Source: an uncultured Aquimarina sp. (GTDB lineage Bacteria; Bacteroidota; Bacteroidia; Flavobacteriales; Flavobacteriaceae). Taken from it: DNA of 64,000 nucleotides. The stretch covers positions 248,001 to 312,000 of the forward strand of contig CANLOW010000002.1 in NCBI GenBank assembly GCA_947493035.1. The letters are read 5' to 3'. Below the pieces are notes generated by a model, which had not been told where the DNA came from, searched no databases, and saw only the letters and a program-made list of their open reading frames with translations. This document shows, piece after piece, positions 1 through 10,861 of the stretch; position 1 is the stretch's first letter, and every line of letters starts with the position of its first letter. Made by a program: the position numbers and the translations under genes.

Positions 1-85
1 AACTCAATATTGTAAAAAATAAGAAAAGGGTAGATATAATATAAGTAGTAGATTTCATTATCATTGAGGTATTTTGTTTAGGTTT

Positions 86-466
86 TTATAAAAAACTTAT
101 TGCTAAAGGATATTTGTAAATCTGATTTTCATTAGCCTTTATCGAACCTAATATAGGGAATAGTACACCTAATACTCCTAAGACAAAAAGTAAAGGAATA
201 CCTATCAGAAAGAAACACAATACAATAGCCACACTAGCATAAATAATGAATGAAATCATAAAGTTTATGATCTTCTTACCATGTTCATCAATAACACTAT
301 TTTTATCTTTAAACGAAGTCCACATTATAATGGGCAATACAAAGCCTGCAAATGGAACCACATAACCAGCAAATTGAGATAAATGCATTAGTATAGTAAA
401 TTGTTTGACATCCATACCCCAAGGTTGAAAATCTGTAGTCTGTACTTCTGCCTTATTAGATTCCAT
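86..466 (-). CDS. DUF4870 domain-containing small membrane protein
   Basis: A 126-residue inner-membrane protein of unknown function. After a soluble N-terminus of about 20 residues come hydrophobic segments at about 25-50, 66-90 and 92-112. Between the first two is a motif around EHGKKIINF (about 81-89) that is typical of DUF4870. The length is normal for the family. It is read on the minus strand, starts at 466 and is separated from gltD by a strong terminator, so it is probably its own transcription unit. The family is known only by its fold; no specific role can be inferred from the neighbours. Confidence 0.8.
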   Translation of the reverse strand: MESNKAEVQTTDFQPWGMDVKQFTILMHLSQFAGYVVPFAGFVLPIIMWTSFKDKNSVIDEHGKKIINFMISFIIYASVAIVLCFFLIGIPLLFVLGVLGVLFPILGSIKANENQIYKYPLAISFL

Positions 467-530
467 ATGAATAAATTTTACGCAATCTAAATTACAAAAT
501 TTAAGGATACTTACATCGTATAAACAAAAA

Positions 531-560
531 AGAGGCTATCATTTTCAGATAGCCTCTTAT
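531..560 (-). terminator. Rho-independent terminator of gltBD
   Basis: A perfect 10-bp inverted repeat (AGAGGCTATC / GATAGCCTCT, loop of 7 nt) lies just downstream of the gltD stop. In minus-strand direction the stem is followed by a T-rich run, so it ends the gltB-gltD transcript. Confidence 0.85.
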
Positions 561-599
561 AAATTTATTCTAATTAATTCTTAAAAGAGATTAAGAAAA

Positions 600-2069
600 T
601 TAATTTTGAATTCCTGGTAAATCACCGTCAGCATTCTTAGTTGGTAAATCAGATTTACCCATTAAGAAAATATCAACTTGTCTAGCAGCTTCACGACCTT
701 CAGAAATCGCCCAAACGATTAATGATTGTCCACGACGCATATCACCAGCGGTAAATATCTTAGGTACATTTGTCTTATAATCTCCATACTCCGCCTTATA
801 ATTAGAACGAGCATCCGTTGTAATTCCTAATTGATCAGCTAAATAGCCTTCTGGACCCGTAAATCCTAATGCTAATAAAGCTAACTCACATGGCCATTCC
901 TTTTCTGTACCTTCAATCTCTACCAATTGTGGACGCTGACCTGGAACCATTTTCCACTCAACATTCACAGTTTTAAGAGCTACTAACTTATTGTCCTTGT
1001 CAGTAACAAATTCCTTAGTATTGATTAACCAGTTACGTTCAACTCCTTCTTTATGAGAGGAAGATGTCTTTAACTTTAATGGCCAATAAGGCCAAGGAGT
1101 ACTAGCAGCACGATCTCCCGGAGGTTTTGGCATAATCTCGAAGTTAACCACTGATTTCGCTCCCTGTCTATTAGAAGTACCAATACAGTCAGAACCTGTA
1201 TCTCCTCCTCCAATAACAATTACGTTTTTATCCGTAGCCAATACTTGATCTTCTACTTCTTTACCAAATACAACTTTAGTCTGTTGTGTTAAGAAATGCA
1301 TTGCTTGTACCACACCATCTGCATCAATACCAGGAGTTGGCAGTGAGCGTCTTTGTGTAGCACCACCTGTTAATACAATAGCATCAAAAGCTTCTAATTC
1401 TGAAATAGCAATATTTTTCCCTACATCAGCATTCACTTTAAACTCTATTCCTTCTGCTTTTAAAATAGCAACACGACGGTCAATGATTCCCTTCTCCATT
1501 TTAAAATTAGGAATACCATATCGTAACAACCCTCCTACTTCATCATCTCTTTCAAAAACCGTTACCAAGTGACCTGCTCTATTCAATTGCTGTGCTGTAG
1601 CAAGACCTGCTGGTCCCGAACCTACAACTGCAACTGTTTTCCCAGTTCTATTCTTAGGCACTTGTGGTTTAATCCATCCCTCAGCGAAAGCTCTTTCTAC
1701 AATATTCTTTTCAATGTTCTCAATCGAAATTGGATCATCGATAATCCCTAATACACACGCTTGTTCACAAGGTGCTGGACATAACCGTCCTGTAAATTCC
1801 GGGAAGTTATTTGTCGAATGTAATATTAAAGATGCTTTTTGCCATTCACCCTGATGTACCATATGGTTAAAATCAGGAATTAAATTTCCTAGAGGACATC
1901 CACTATGACAAAATGGGATACCACAATCCATACATCTTGATCCTTGAGTAGTCAATTCTGTATCACTCAAAGGAATCGTAAATTCTTTATAATCCTGTAA
2001 ACGCTCTTTTACAGGTTCGTATGCTTCGTCTTTTCTTTCGAATTCTTTAAATCCAGTAACTTTTCCCAT
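600..2069 (-). CDS. gltD: Glutamate synthase (NADPH) small subunit
   Basis: This 489-residue subunit supplies electrons from NADPH through FAD and Fe-S centres to the large GOGAT subunit, which makes glutamate from glutamine and 2-oxoglutarate. Visible features are the N-terminal cysteine clusters (CMDCGIPFCHSGCP at about 46-59, then CPAPCEQAC at about 97-105), a first dinucleotide fold (VVGSGPAGLATA, about 148-159) and a second (VIGGGDTGSDC, about 286-296), followed by a C-terminal FTAGDMRRGQSL flavin motif. It starts 2 bp after the gltB stop, so the two are co-transcribed and probably translationally coupled. The length is typical of the family. Confidence 0.97.
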   Translation of the reverse strand: MGKVTGFKEFERKDEAYEPVKERLQDYKEFTIPLSDTELTTQGSRCMDCGIPFCHSGCPLGNLIPDFNHMVHQGEWQKASLILHSTNNFPEFTGRLCPAPCEQACVLGIIDDPISIENIEKNIVERAFAEGWIKPQVPKNRTGKTVAVVGSGPAGLATAQQLNRAGHLVTVFERDDEVGGLLRYGIPNFKMEKGIIDRRVAILKAEGIEFKVNADVGKNIAISELEAFDAIVLTGGATQRRSLPTPGIDADGVVQAMHFLTQQTKVVFGKEVEDQVLATDKNVIVIGGGDTGSDCIGTSNRQGAKSVVNFEIMPKPPGDRAASTPWPYWPLKLKTSSSHKEGVERNWLINTKEFVTDKDNKLVALKTVNVEWKMVPGQRPQLVEIEGTEKEWPCELALLALGFTGPEGYLADQLGITTDARSNYKAEYGDYKTNVPKIFTAGDMRRGQSLIVWAISEGREAARQVDIFLMGKSDLPTKNADGDLPGIQN

Positions 2070-2071
2070 AA

Positions 2072-5000
2072 TTACGCCTCTGTTAATTCTTCAACCATAG
2101 GTGGTTCGTTAGCAATTCGCTCTAATGCCACTTTATATTCTTTAGGCATCACTTTAACAAACTTCTTCAAGTTTGCTTCCCAATCCGCTAGTACTTCTTT
2201 ACCACGATTACTATCTGTGTAAAGTACATGCTTTTCGATCAATTCTTTCAATTCAGCTGCATCTTCTTCAGTGATTGGATCAAAGTCTATAGTTTCTTCA
2301 TTACATAAACCATCCGTAAACTTCCCTGTAGTATTCAATACATAGGCATAACCACCACTCATACCTGCGGCAAAATTACGTCCTGTAGCTCCTAATACAA
2401 CGATTCTACCTCCAGTCATATACTCACATCCATGATCTCCTACTCCTTCAACAACAGCTGTTGCTCCCGAGTTACGAACAGCAAAGCGCTCTCCTGCGAT
2501 ACCATTGATATAAGCTTCTCCTTTTACTGCTCCAAATAAACATACATTACCTACAATGATGTTCTCTTCTGCTATAAAATCAGACTCAGCAGGCTTCTTC
2601 ACGATTAATTTAGCTCCAGATAATCCTTTCCCTAAATAATCATTTGTATTTCCATCTACTGTAAATGTAATACCATGTGCACTAAATGCCCCTAAACTTT
2701 GTCCAGCAGAACCTTTAAAGTTTAAACATAAAGTATCTTCTGGTAAACCTAAGTGACCATAGATTTTTGAAATCTCATTAGAAACAATCGCTCCTACAGA
2801 ACGGTTGATATTCTTAATTTCATAATCTAATATCGTAGGCACTTTTCTAAAGATAGCAGCATGTGCATCCTTCATAATTTGGAAGTCAAGTACTCCATCT
2901 AAATTATGATCTTGCTTATCTGTATTCTTTAACGGCATATCACTATACCCTTCTGGTTGGTATAAAATTGCCGATAAATCTAATCCTTTAGCTTTATAAT
3001 GCTCAATTGCTTTGTTTGAATTGATCTTATTCGTCTGACCAATCATTTCATCCATCGTACGGAATCCTAATTGTGCCATAATAGCTCTTAACTCATTTGC
3101 TACGTAGTAGAAGAAGTTAATTACATGCTCTGGAGTTCCCTTGAAGTTCTTACGTAACTCTTTATCTTGAGTTGCAATACCTACAGGACATGTATTTAAG
3201 TGACACTTACGCATCATAATACATCCCGAAGCTACTAATGGTGCTGTTGCAAAACCAAATTCTTCAGCTCCTAATAAAGCTGCAATAGCAACATCACGTC
3301 CTGTTTTTAACTGACCATCACACTCTACTACAATTCTTGAACGTAAATTGTTCAATACTAATGTTTGTTGCGCTTCTGCCAATCCAAGCTCCCAAGGTAA
3401 ACCTGCGTGCTTCAATGAAGTTAAAGGAGAGGCTCCTGTTCCTCCATCGTAACCCGAGATTAATACTACATCAGCTTTAGCCTTAGCAACACCAGCTGCA
3501 ATAGTTCCTACACCAACTTCCGATACTAACTTCACGTTGATACGTGCTTCACGGTTAGCATTCTTAAGATCGTAGATTAACTGTGCTAAATCCTCAATAG
3601 AATAAATATCATGGTGAGGTGGTGGCGATACTAACCCTACGAATGGTGTAGAGTTACGCGCATCTGCAATCCAAGGCAATACTTTATGTCCTGGTAATTG
3701 CCCTCCTTCACCTGGCTTAGCTCCCTGAGCCATTTTAATCTGAATCTCTTTTGCAGAACTTAAGTAGTGAGAAGTTACCCCAAAACGACCTGAAGCTACC
3801 TGCTTGATAGCAGAATTCTTATTATCTCCATTAGCATCTGGCTGGAAACGTCTTCTATCTTCTCCTCCTTCTCCAGAGTTTGACTTTCCTCCTAAACGGT
3901 TCATAGCAATGGCTAAATTCTCATGTGCCTCACGAGAAATAGACCCGTATGACATAGCACCTGTTTTGAAACGCTTAACGATTTCAGTCCATGGTTCTAC
4001 TTCATCTAATGGAATTGGATCATAGTTATCGAATTCAAATAACCCACGAATGGTTAAATGCTTTTTCGATTGATCATTAATTGCCTCAGCATAGGTATCA
4101 TAAGAAGCTTGATCACTTAAGCGTACTGCTTGTTGTAATTTGGCAACTGTCGTTGGGTTAAATAAATGACGCTCTCCATTACGTCTCCATCTATAATCTC
4201 CACCAATATTTAAACCTAAACGCTTATCTACATAAGTATCTGGGTAAGCATACTTGTAACGCTTGCTTACTTCTTTTTCTATTTCGTATAACCCTACACC
4301 TTCAATTCTAGAAGTAGTATATGGGAAATATTTCTTTACAAATTCTGAATTGAATCCAACAATTTCGAAAATCTGAGAACCTCTATATGAATGTAACGTA
4401 GAGATTCCAATTTTGTTCATCACCTTCAACAACCCTTTTCCGATAGCTTTATTAAAGTTATCTACCGCTTTGTCTTCATCTAACTTGATGAATCCTTCTT
4501 TTACTTGTTGACGAATAATCTCATTAACCATATATGGGTTAATTGCAGAAGCTCCGTATCCAAATAATGTTGCGAAATGATGTGGTTCACGTGGTTCTGC
4601 TGATTCGATAATAATATCGAAATATGAACGCTTACGTAAACGGTTTAATTGGTGGTGTACAAAAGAACAAGCTAATAAAACTGGAATTGGTGCTAAACCT
4701 TCTTTTGCTCCTCTATCTGATAAGATAATAAGGTGCTTTCCATTATCAACTGCTTTAGCAACCTGCTTGATTACTTCTTCTAATCCTTCTTCAAGACCAT
4801 TCATTCCACGATTGATATCGTAAAGAATCTCGATAGTCTCTGATTGGAAAGAATCTCCATCCCAACCTCTAATCTTTTCTAGATCGGCATTAGAAATTAC
4901 AGGATTATTAATCCTTAACTTCTTACACTGCTCTGGCGTAACATCAAAGATATTTTTATCATGACCTAAAGCTAAACTAATATCCGTTACAACTTCTTCA

Positions 5001-6577
5001 CGAATACCATCCAATGGTGGGTTCGTTACCTGAGCAAATAATTGCTTGAAGTAGTTAGAAATTAATTGTGGTCTATCCGATAACACCGCTAATGGAGTAT
5101 CAATACCCATAGAACCTAAAGCTTCTTTTCCGTTCTCTGCCATTGGCACGATCACTTCTTGAATATCTTCTATGGTATAGTTATATAAACGTTGTCTTGT
5201 TTTAAGATCTAGCGTTTCTATAGAACATTTTGCATTCGTGTAAGGAATATCCTTTAATTGCAGGCTATTATCCTTTAACCAATTACGGTATGGTCTTTCT
5301 GAAACAACTTTCGATTTAATCTCTTCATCATCAATGATACGACCTTCGTTCATATCCACCAAGAACATTTTCCCTGGCTCTAAACGACCGTGAAGCTCTA
5401 CATCAGAAGGATCAACATGCACTACTCCTACCTCCGAAGCCATAATCAACTTACCGCTCTTCGTTAATGTATAACGAGAAGGACGTAATCCATTACGATC
5501 TAATAATGCTCCTACGTAGTCACCATCTGTAAATGGTACCGAAGCAGGACCATCCCAAGGTTCCATAATACAAGAGTTGTATTCATAGAACGCTTTTCTA
5601 TCATCAGACATCGTAGCATGCTTTTCCCAAGCTTCAGGAATCGTCATCATCATTACTTCTGGTAATGAACGACCTGTCAATGTCAATAACTCAACTGACA
5701 TATCCATGGAAGCTGAATCTGATTTACCAGGAAGGATGATTGGGAATAACTTCTCAATCTGATCTCCGAAAATTTCAGACTTCATGATCTCTTCACGAAC
5801 ACGCATTCTCGATACATTACCTCTCAACGTATTGATCTCTCCATTTTGACATAAGAATCTAAATGGTTGAGCCAATTCCCATGCAGGCATTGTATTCGTA
5901 GAAAAACGCTGATGCACCAATGCTAATCTTGTTACTAAGTCTGGTTGTTGAAGATCGGTAAAATAAGGACCGATATCTTCTGGCATAATAATACCTTTAT
6001 ATATTAAGGTAGTATTAGACAAACTTGGCAAGTAGAAATAATCTGCCTCAGACATTTTAGAATTTCTTATCGTATGCTCTGTGATCTTACGAGCAGCATA
6101 CAATTTAGCTCTAAATATATTTTCTTCTAAATCTCCTTGCTCAATAAATAATTGCTCGATGTTAGGTTCAGAAGCTAAAGCGATCTCTCCCAATTGAGAA
6201 GAGTCAACAGGAACTGTTCTCCATCCAAGAATTTCTAACCCTTGAGCTTCGATCTCTTTTTCAAACTCGTTTTTACAGAAAGTGTATTGATTGACATTCT
6301 TGGGCAAGAAAACCATCCCCACAGCATACTTACGCTGTTCTGGCAATTCAAAATCACAAACTCTCTTGAAGTAATCGTGTGGAATATCGATTAATAATCC
6401 TGCACCGTCACCGGTTTTTCCATCAGCACTTACTCCTCCACGGTGTTCTAACTTTACCAAAATTTCAAGTGCATCATGAATAATCTGATTGGTCTTTTCA
6501 CCTTTAAGGTTACAAATAAAACCAGCACCACAGTTTTCATGCTCAAATTCAGGCAAATACAGTCCTTGTTTTTGCAT
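2072..6577 (-). CDS. gltB: Glutamate synthase large subunit
   Basis: This 1501-residue subunit has an N-terminal class-II glutaminase domain. Its predicted nucleophile is Cys16 (context HENCGAGFI), exposed after removal of a short propeptide. The central and FMN-binding synthase domain carries [18 protein letters not shown], and the 3Fe-4S cysteines are in [17 protein letters not shown]-terminal GXGXG beta-helix follows (for example [21 protein letters not shown] in shortened form). Length and order match bacterial GltB. It leads the gltBD operon. A TAATTTTG box that fits the Bacteroidota -7 consensus lies about 30 bp upstream (6608-6615, minus). It is divergent from the P-II/amtB genes, so the region is a nitrogen-assimilation cluster. 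Confidence 0.97.
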   Translation of the reverse strand: MQKQGLYLPEFEHENCGAGFICNLKGEKTNQIIHDALEILVKLEHRGGVSADGKTGDGAGLLIDIPHDYFKRVCDFELPEQRKYAVGMVFLPKNVNQYTFCKNEFEKEIEAQGLEILGWRTVPVDSSQLGEIALASEPNIEQLFIEQGDLEENIFRAKLYAARKITEHTIRNSKMSEADYFYLPSLSNTTLIYKGIIMPEDIGPYFTDLQQPDLVTRLALVHQRFSTNTMPAWELAQPFRFLCQNGEINTLRGNVSRMRVREEIMKSEIFGDQIEKLFPIILPGKSDSASMDMSVELLTLTGRSLPEVMMMTIPEAWEKHATMSDDRKAFYEYNSCIMEPWDGPASVPFTDGDYVGALLDRNGLRPSRYTLTKSGKLIMASEVGVVHVDPSDVELHGRLEPGKMFLVDMNEGRIIDDEEIKSKVVSERPYRNWLKDNSLQLKDIPYTNAKCSIETLDLKTRQRLYNYTIEDIQEVIVPMAENGKEALGSMGIDTPLAVLSDRPQLISNYFKQLFAQVTNPPLDGIREEVVTDISLALGHDKNIFDVTPEQCKKLRINNPVISNADLEKIRGWDGDSFQSETIEILYDINRGMNGLEEGLEEVIKQVAKAVDNGKHLIILSDRGAKEGLAPIPVLLACSFVHHQLNRLRKRSYFDIIIESAEPREPHHFATLFGYGASAINPYMVNEIIRQQVKEGFIKLDEDKAVDNFNKAIGKGLLKVMNKIGISTLHSYRGSQIFEIVGFNSEFVKKYFPYTTSRIEGVGLYEIEKEVSKRYKYAYPDTYVDKRLGLNIGGDYRWRRNGERHLFNPTTVAKLQQAVRLSDQASYDTYAEAINDQSKKHLTIRGLFEFDNYDPIPLDEVEPWTEIVKRFKTGAMSYGSISREAHENLAIAMNRLGGKSNSGEGGEDRRRFQPDANGDNKNSAIKQVASGRFGVTSHYLSSAKEIQIKMAQGAKPGEGGQLPGHKVLPWIADARNSTPFVGLVSPPPHHDIYSIEDLAQLIYDLKNANREARINVKLVSEVGVGTIAAGVAKAKADVVLISGYDGGTGASPLTSLKHAGLPWELGLAEAQQTLVLNNLRSRIVVECDGQLKTGRDVAIAALLGAEEFGFATAPLVASGCIMMRKCHLNTCPVGIATQDKELRKNFKGTPEHVINFFYYVANELRAIMAQLGFRTMDEMIGQTNKINSNKAIEHYKAKGLDLSAILYQPEGYSDMPLKNTDKQDHNLDGVLDFQIMKDAHAAIFRKVPTILDYEIKNINRSVGAIVSNEISKIYGHLGLPEDTLCLNFKGSAGQSLGAFSAHGITFTVDGNTNDYLGKGLSGAKLIVKKPAESDFIAEENIIVGNVCLFGAVKGEAYINGIAGERFAVRNSGATAVVEGVGDHGCEYMTGGRIVVLGATGRNFAAGMSGGYAYVLNTTGKFTDGLCNEETIDFDPITEEDAAELKELIEKHVLYTDSNRGKEVLADWEANLKKFVKVMPKEYKVALERIANEPPMVEELTEA

Positions 6578-7017
6578 ACGCTATTATATTCTCTTAGTTT
6601 TTCGGTGCAAAATTACGAAATCATAAAAGAAAGGTAAAATTGACACCTCTTTAATGATAAGCTTTCATTTTACACCTCACAAAAGCATTAATAATTATCA
6701 TATCAATATTAAATAACAATAGATTTAAGAATCTATTAATTATTAAATAAGATGAGCTACAAATTTACGTTGATTTCAGTCCATTTTACGAAGGAATGAA
6801 TTCAAAAACTGTTATTTGGAATCATTTTAAAGTAAATTATTGCAGTACATCGAATATTTACATAAAATCTGCTATACAGAATAAAAATTTCCCACTCTTA
6901 ACATCTTTTTAATACATAATTAATAAAAATACTTAGTTAATAGAGCAATAGTTTTGCTAGACTACGTATTTCATTTAGATTTGCCCCTAAGTATTACTAA
7001 CTAAATTTTAATCTTTC
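6578..7017. other. Divergent regulatory region gltB / P-II
   Basis: A 440-bp AT-rich gap without a supportable gene. It holds a minus-strand TAATTTTG -7 box for gltB at 6608-6615 and a well-formed plus-strand promoter for the first P-II gene near its right edge. The roughly 300 bp between them is long for a simple promoter pair and could hold operators for nitrogen control, but no clear palindrome was recognised. Confidence 0.6.
6952..6983 (+). promoter_or_regulatory. Bacteroidota-type promoter for P-II/amtB
   Basis: A TTTTG (-33 element, 6952-6956) is followed after 19 nt by TAGATTTG (6976-6983). This matches the Bacteroidetes sigma consensus TTTG-N17/23-TAnnTTTG. Transcription would start near 6990, leaving a leader of about 28 nt before the P-II start codon at 7018. 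Confidence 0.75.
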
Positions 7018-7356
7018 ATGAAAAAAGTAGAAGCTATCATTAGAAAGTCTAAGTTTCGTGTTGTAAAGGAAGCTTTGCATGCGAAAGGTATCAACTTCTT
7101 CTCTTACTGGGATGTAACTGGTATCGGAAATGAATCAACTGGTAAAGTTTACCGCGGTGTAAGTTACAGCACTAGTGACATTCAACGTCGTTACTTATCT
7201 ATCGTAGTTAATGATGATTTTGAGCAAACAACTGTTGATACTATTTTAGAATTTGCTAAATCTGGTGAAGTTGGAGATGGTAAAGTGTTTGTTTCTGACA
7301 TAAGCGAAGCATACCGTATCCGTACAGGAGAAAAAGGAGGAGAAACTCTTAATTAA
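7018..7356 (+). CDS. P-II family nitrogen regulatory protein (first copy)
   Basis: A 112-residue trimeric signalling protein. It senses 2-oxoglutarate and ATP/ADP and typically plugs or releases the AmtB channel. It begins with the family motif MKKVEAIIRKSKF, has a T-loop (about 36-54) with VYRGVSY, where Tyr50 corresponds to the uridylylated Tyr51 of enteric GlnB after a one-residue shortening, and ends with the B and C loops (GDGKVFVSD, IRIRTGEKG). It lies 43 bp upstream of amtB, the usual glnK-amtB arrangement. Whether it is modified by GlnD is unknown. A paralogue lies on the other side of amtB. Confidence 0.93.
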   Translation: MKKVEAIIRKSKFRVVKEALHAKGINFFSYWDVTGIGNESTGKVYRGVSYSTSDIQRRYLSIVVNDDFEQTTVDTILEFAKSGEVGDGKVFVSDISEAYRIRTGEKGGETLN

Positions 7357-7399
7357 TTAACCCCAAATTTTATATAACACAATTACTAAATTATTTATT

Positions 7400-8662
7400 A
7401 TGACTGAAGTTCAAAACAAAGCTTTGGAAGAAGCTATAAGTGCAATCAATGGAGACATGGGTGCTCTGTGGATCACTATTTCTGCCGTATTAGTATTTTT
7501 TATGCAAGCTGGTTTCACCTTAGTGGAAGTTGGTTTTACTAGATCTAAAAATGCTGGTAACATTATTATGAAGAATGTAATGGACCTTGCTATTGGTTCT
7601 ATCATGTTCTGGTTATGTGGTTATGCATTTATGTATGGTGACAACGTAATCTTAGGAGGATTTATGAGAACTAGTTCTACTGAGCAAGGATACTTTGCTT
7701 TCCATGCAACAGATTGGTATAACTTATTCTTCCAAACAGTTTTCTGTGCTACTGCAGCTACCATTGTATCTGGAGCCGTTGCTGGAAGAACTAAATTTAC
7801 TACATACTTAGTATTCTCTTTCATCTTAACTACTATCATCTATCCTATCTCTGGTTCTTGGTACTGGCCATTTGATGATGATGCATGGTTAAACGTTGCT
7901 GGATTCGTTGATTTCGCTGGATCATCTGTAGTTCACGCTGTTGGTGGTGCTGCTGCTTTAGTTGCTGCTATCTTAGTTGGACCTCGTATCGGAAAATATG
8001 TTGATGGAAAAGTAAACGTAATTCCTGGACACAACTTATTAAACGGAGCATTAGGTGTTTTAATCTTATGGTTAGGATGGTTCGGATTTAACGGTGGATC
8101 TCAATTAGCTTGGGGTGGTGACGATACTATCGCTGCTGGTTCTGTAATTATCAATACAAACATTGCTGCTGCTATTGGTGCAATTGCTGCATTGTTCTTT
8201 ACTTGGATCAAGTATGGTAAGCCAGATATTTCTATGACATTAAACGGAGCTTTAGCTGGATTAGTAGGTATTACTGCTGGTTGTGGTGCTGTAAGCGCAT
8301 GGGGAGCATTATTTATCGGTTTAATTTGTGGTATCGTTGTTGTTATTTCTATCGAAACTATAGATAAAGTATTCAAAATCGATGATCCTGTAGGAGCTAT
8401 CTCTGTACACGGTGTATGTGGTTTCTTAGGAACTGTATTAGTTGGTTTATTCGCTTTAGATGGTGGATTATTTAACGGTGGAGGAGCTGGATTATTATTA
8501 GTTCAGACTTACGGTTCTTTAGCTTACATCGCTTGGGCTGCTGTAACTACTTTCGTTATCTTATTCATCTTAAAGAAAACTATTGGATTGAGAGTTTCTG
8601 AAAAAGAAGAAATCGAAGGATTAGACGTTCATGAGCACGGTATGGCTGCTTTTAACGAATAA
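7400..8662 (+). CDS. amtB: Ammonium transporter
   Basis: A 420-residue inner-membrane channel for ammonium/ammonia with about 11 transmembrane helices. The two pore histidines of the family are visible in GSSVVHAVGG (about residue 178) and ISVHGVCGF (about residue 337), and the signature NGALAGLVGITAGC is present. No clear signal peptide is seen; the N-terminus (MTEVQNKALEEAISAINGD) is soluble and the first helix starts near residue 22. The gene sits between two P-II genes, which fits P-II control of transport activity. Confidence 0.96.
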   Translation: MTEVQNKALEEAISAINGDMGALWITISAVLVFFMQAGFTLVEVGFTRSKNAGNIIMKNVMDLAIGSIMFWLCGYAFMYGDNVILGGFMRTSSTEQGYFAFHATDWYNLFFQTVFCATAATIVSGAVAGRTKFTTYLVFSFILTTIIYPISGSWYWPFDDDAWLNVAGFVDFAGSSVVHAVGGAAALVAAILVGPRIGKYVDGKVNVIPGHNLLNGALGVLILWLGWFGFNGGSQLAWGGDDTIAAGSVIINTNIAAAIGAIAALFFTWIKYGKPDISMTLNGALAGLVGITAGCGAVSAWGALFIGLICGIVVVISIETIDKVFKIDDPVGAISVHGVCGFLGTVLVGLFALDGGLFNGGGAGLLLVQTYGSLAYIAWAAVTTFVILFILKKTIGLRVSEKEEIEGLDVHEHGMAAFNE

Positions 8663-8685
8663 TTAAAATCTTTATAAGATTCATA

Positions 8686-8720
8686 AAAAGGCTACTCTAA
8701 CGAGTAGCCTTTTCTTTTTT
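8686..8720 (+). terminator. Rho-independent terminator after amtB
   Basis: Inverted repeat AAAAGGCTACTC / GAGTAGCCTTTT with a 4-nt loop, followed by CTTTTTT. It closes the first P-II-amtB transcript, so the second P-II gene needs its own promoter. Confidence 0.85.
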
Positions 8721-8865
8721 AGATAATTATTAACTGATTATCAAATAATTCCACCCTAGACCATATTATTTTGAGGTTTTTTCAAAAGTTTAAGAGGCAA
8801 ACTTCGTATTATTTAAAAAAATAATCATTACATTGAATTAATCATTAACATTAAAAACTACGCTT

Positions 8866-9204
8866 ATGAAAAAGATAGAAGCTATCATCCGTAGATCAAA
8901 ATATAGAACTGTTAGAGATGCGTTACATGCAAAAGGAATTAACTTTTTTTCGTATTGGGATGTAACTGGTATCGGAAACGAACAAAAAGGAAAAGTATAT
9001 AGAGGTATTAGCTATAGTACTAGTGATATTCAGCGTAGAGTATTATCTATTGTAGTGAATGACGATTTTGAACAAATCACTATTGATACAATTTTAGAAT
9101 ATGCTAATACTGGTGAAATTGGTGATGGTAAAATATTTGTATCTGACATCAAAGATGCTTACCGTATTCGTACTGGTGATAAAGGAGGCGAAACATTAAG
9201 TTAA
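8866..9204 (+). CDS. P-II family nitrogen regulatory protein (second copy)
   Basis: A 112-residue paralogue of the P-II protein upstream of amtB, with roughly four fifths of positions identical by eye. The T-loop is VYRGISY with Tyr50 kept, followed by STSDIQRR. The C-terminal nucleotide-binding loop (RIRTGDKGGE) is intact, so it should be functional. It is transcribed separately from amtB, with a terminator on each side. It has a long leader region (8721-8865) in which no convincing consensus promoter was found. Two P-II proteins could have different partners, such as AmtB versus glutamine synthetase or GOGAT control; this is inference. Confidence 0.92.
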   Translation: MKKIEAIIRRSKYRTVRDALHAKGINFFSYWDVTGIGNEQKGKVYRGISYSTSDIQRRVLSIVVNDDFEQITIDTILEYANTGEIGDGKIFVSDIKDAYRIRTGDKGGETLS

Positions 9205-9227
9205 GTTTACAGTAAATTATATTTTAG

Positions 9228-9265
9228 AAAGAGTATAGAAATTGATTTCTATACTCTTTTTGTTT
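9228..9265 (+). terminator. Rho-independent terminator after second P-II gene
   Basis: Near-perfect stem AAAGAGTATAGAAA / TTTCTATACTCTTT with a 4-nt loop and a TTTTTGTTTT tail, ending about 40 bp before the mnmE start. Confidence 0.85.
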
Positions 9266-9300
9266 TAGGTTAAAAAAAGGCTTTAACGTAGCTTTGCATT

Positions 9301-10713
9301 ATGATTGTACAACAAAATGATACTATAACAGCATTGGCTACTGCTTCAGGAGCTGGAGCTGTTGCCATTATTCGTGTTTCCGGTTCTAAAGCTTTTGAAA
9401 TAGTTGCCAACCTATTCAAAGCTAAAAGTGGAAAAAGTATTCTTTCTCAAGACTCACATACCATTCACTTTGGTCATATCATTGATGGAAAAAAAATATT
9501 GGATGAAGTATTAGTTTCATTATTTAAAAACCCTCGCTCCTACACTGGTGAGGATGTGGTAGAAATTAACTGTCACGGGAGTTCGTACATTCAACAAGAA
9601 ATATTACAATTACTATTACGTCGTGGTTGCCGATTGGCAGAAGCAGGAGAGTTTACCTTACGTGCTTTCCTCAATGGAAAAATGGATTTAAGCCAAGCCG
9701 AGGCTGTTGCCGATTTAATTGCTAGTGGTAGTGAAGCAGCGCATCAAGTTGCAATACAACAAATGCGAGGTGGTTTTAGCAATGAAATAAAATTCTTAAG
9801 AGATCAATTATTAAACTTCGCTTCTTTATTAGAACTAGAACTCGACTTTGCTGAGGAAGATGTTGAATTCGCAGACCGCACACAGTTTACTGAACTTCTT
9901 GGGAAAATCGAGATTACTCTAAAACGTCTTATTGATTCGTTTGCTATTGGAAATGTCATCAAGCAAGGAATTCCTGTTGCCATTGTTGGTGCTCCAAATG
10001 CCGGGAAATCTACCTTACTGAATGCTTTATTGAATGAAGAGCGTGCTATTGTTTCGGACATTGCTGGTACTACTCGAGATACTATTGAAGATGATATTAA
10101 TATTGATGGGCTTCGTTTTCGATTTATTGATACTGCTGGTATTCGAGAAACGTCAGATACAATTGAGTCTATTGGAATTGAAAAGACTTTTGAGAAAATT
10201 AATCAAGCGCAGGTCGTTTTATATTTAGTTGACAGTAGTGAGTTGTCAGTTGACAGGCTTGATACTTTCAAAAATGAAGTTTCTCAAGTCAAAAACCAGT
10301 ATCCTCTGAAGCCGCTTGTTATTGTGCTTAACAAAGTGGATCAATTATCCGATTCACAACATAGTACCATACAAACGAATCTAAAAGGTATTGAGAATAT
10401 CAGCTTGGTTTCCTTATCTGCTAAGGAAAAAACGGGAATTTCTCTTTTGACTGATCAGTTATTAAGCTTTGTCAATAGTGGGCAGCTTCGTAATGATGAG
10501 ACAATTGTTACCAATTCACGTCACTATGATTCTCTGATTAAATCTCTAGAAGAAATCCAAAAAGTACAACATGGAATGCAAATGGGACTTTCAGGAGATC
10601 TTATGGCCATTGACCTTCGTGAAGGGCTTTACCACCTTGGTAACATTACGGGTGAAGTTACTAATGATGAATTACTTGGGAATATTTTTTCTAGCTTTTG
10701 TATTGGGAAGTAA
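9301..10713 (+). CDS. mnmE: tRNA modification GTPase MnmE (TrmE)
   Basis: This 470-residue GTPase works with MnmG to place the carboxymethylaminomethyl group on wobble uridine U34 of certain tRNAs. It has an N-terminal formyl-THF-binding domain (from DTITALATASGAGAVAIIRV), a helical domain, and an inserted G domain with GAPNAGKS (about 230-237), a GTTRD switch, DTAGI and NKVD. The C-terminal helix ends in the conserved FCIGK, whose cysteine is catalytic. The reading frame is intact. A TAGCTTTG box at 9289-9296 sits only 4 bp before the ATG, so the message may be almost leaderless. Its last six codons are the attachment site of the island that follows. Confidence 0.97.
   Translation: MIVQQNDTITALATASGAGAVAIIRVSGSKAFEIVANLFKAKSGKSILSQDSHTIHFGHIIDGKKILDEVLVSLFKNPRSYTGEDVVEINCHGSSYIQQEILQLLLRRGCRLAEAGEFTLRAFLNGKMDLSQAEAVADLIASGSEAAHQVAIQQMRGGFSNEIKFLRDQLLNFASLLELELDFAEEDVEFADRTQFTELLGKIEITLKRLIDSFAIGNVIKQGIPVAIVGAPNAGKSTLLNALLNEERAIVSDIAGTTRDTIEDDINIDGLRFRFIDTAGIRETSDTIESIGIEKTFEKINQAQVVLYLVDSSELSVDRLDTFKNEVSQVKNQYPLKPLVIVLNKVDQLSDSQHSTIQTNLKGIENISLVSLSAKEKTGISLLTDQLLSFVNSGQLRNDETIVTNSRHYDSLIKSLEEIQKVQHGMQMGLSGDLMAIDLREGLYHLGNITGEVTNDELLGNIFSSFCIGK
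10696..10713 (+). other. attL core at the 3' end of mnmE
   Basis: The last six codons of mnmE (F-C-I-G-K-stop). The 16 bases TTGTATTGGGAAGTAA recur exactly at 28552-28567, and a synonymous variant occurs at 24146-24163. The integrase gene begins 172 bp to the right. Together these define this as the left chromosome-element junction. The chromosomal gene keeps its full coding sequence, as is usual for elements that target the 3' ends of essential genes. Confidence 0.85.
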
Positions 10714-10730
10714 CAACAATAAACAAAGAC

Positions 10731-10802
10731 AACTAAAAACAAACAAACCCAACAAATACAACACTTTGAGTCATATTAAAATATTTTTATTTACTTTTAG
10801 TA
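10731..10802. repeat. Left-end arm sequences of the element
   Basis: Just inside the left core is AACTAAAAACAAACAAA (about 10731-10747), which also occurs near 28474 and in inverted form near 24190-24203. Further in, the 17-mer TTTATTTACTTTTAGTA (10786-10802) recurs exactly at 24258-24274, inside the second element. Shared sequences at this distance from the core are what arm-type integrase binding sites would look like. Confidence 0.55.
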
Positions 10803-10861
10803 CATTAATAATTGTGTTTAATTAACACCCAAAGTACACCTCATTACATAAACACTAGTGT

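Noticed and set aside
10571..10825. 84-residue open frame across the mnmE 3' end and attL
   Set aside because: It is a shifted frame of mnmE, continues through arm-site DNA, and has no domain or plausible start signal.
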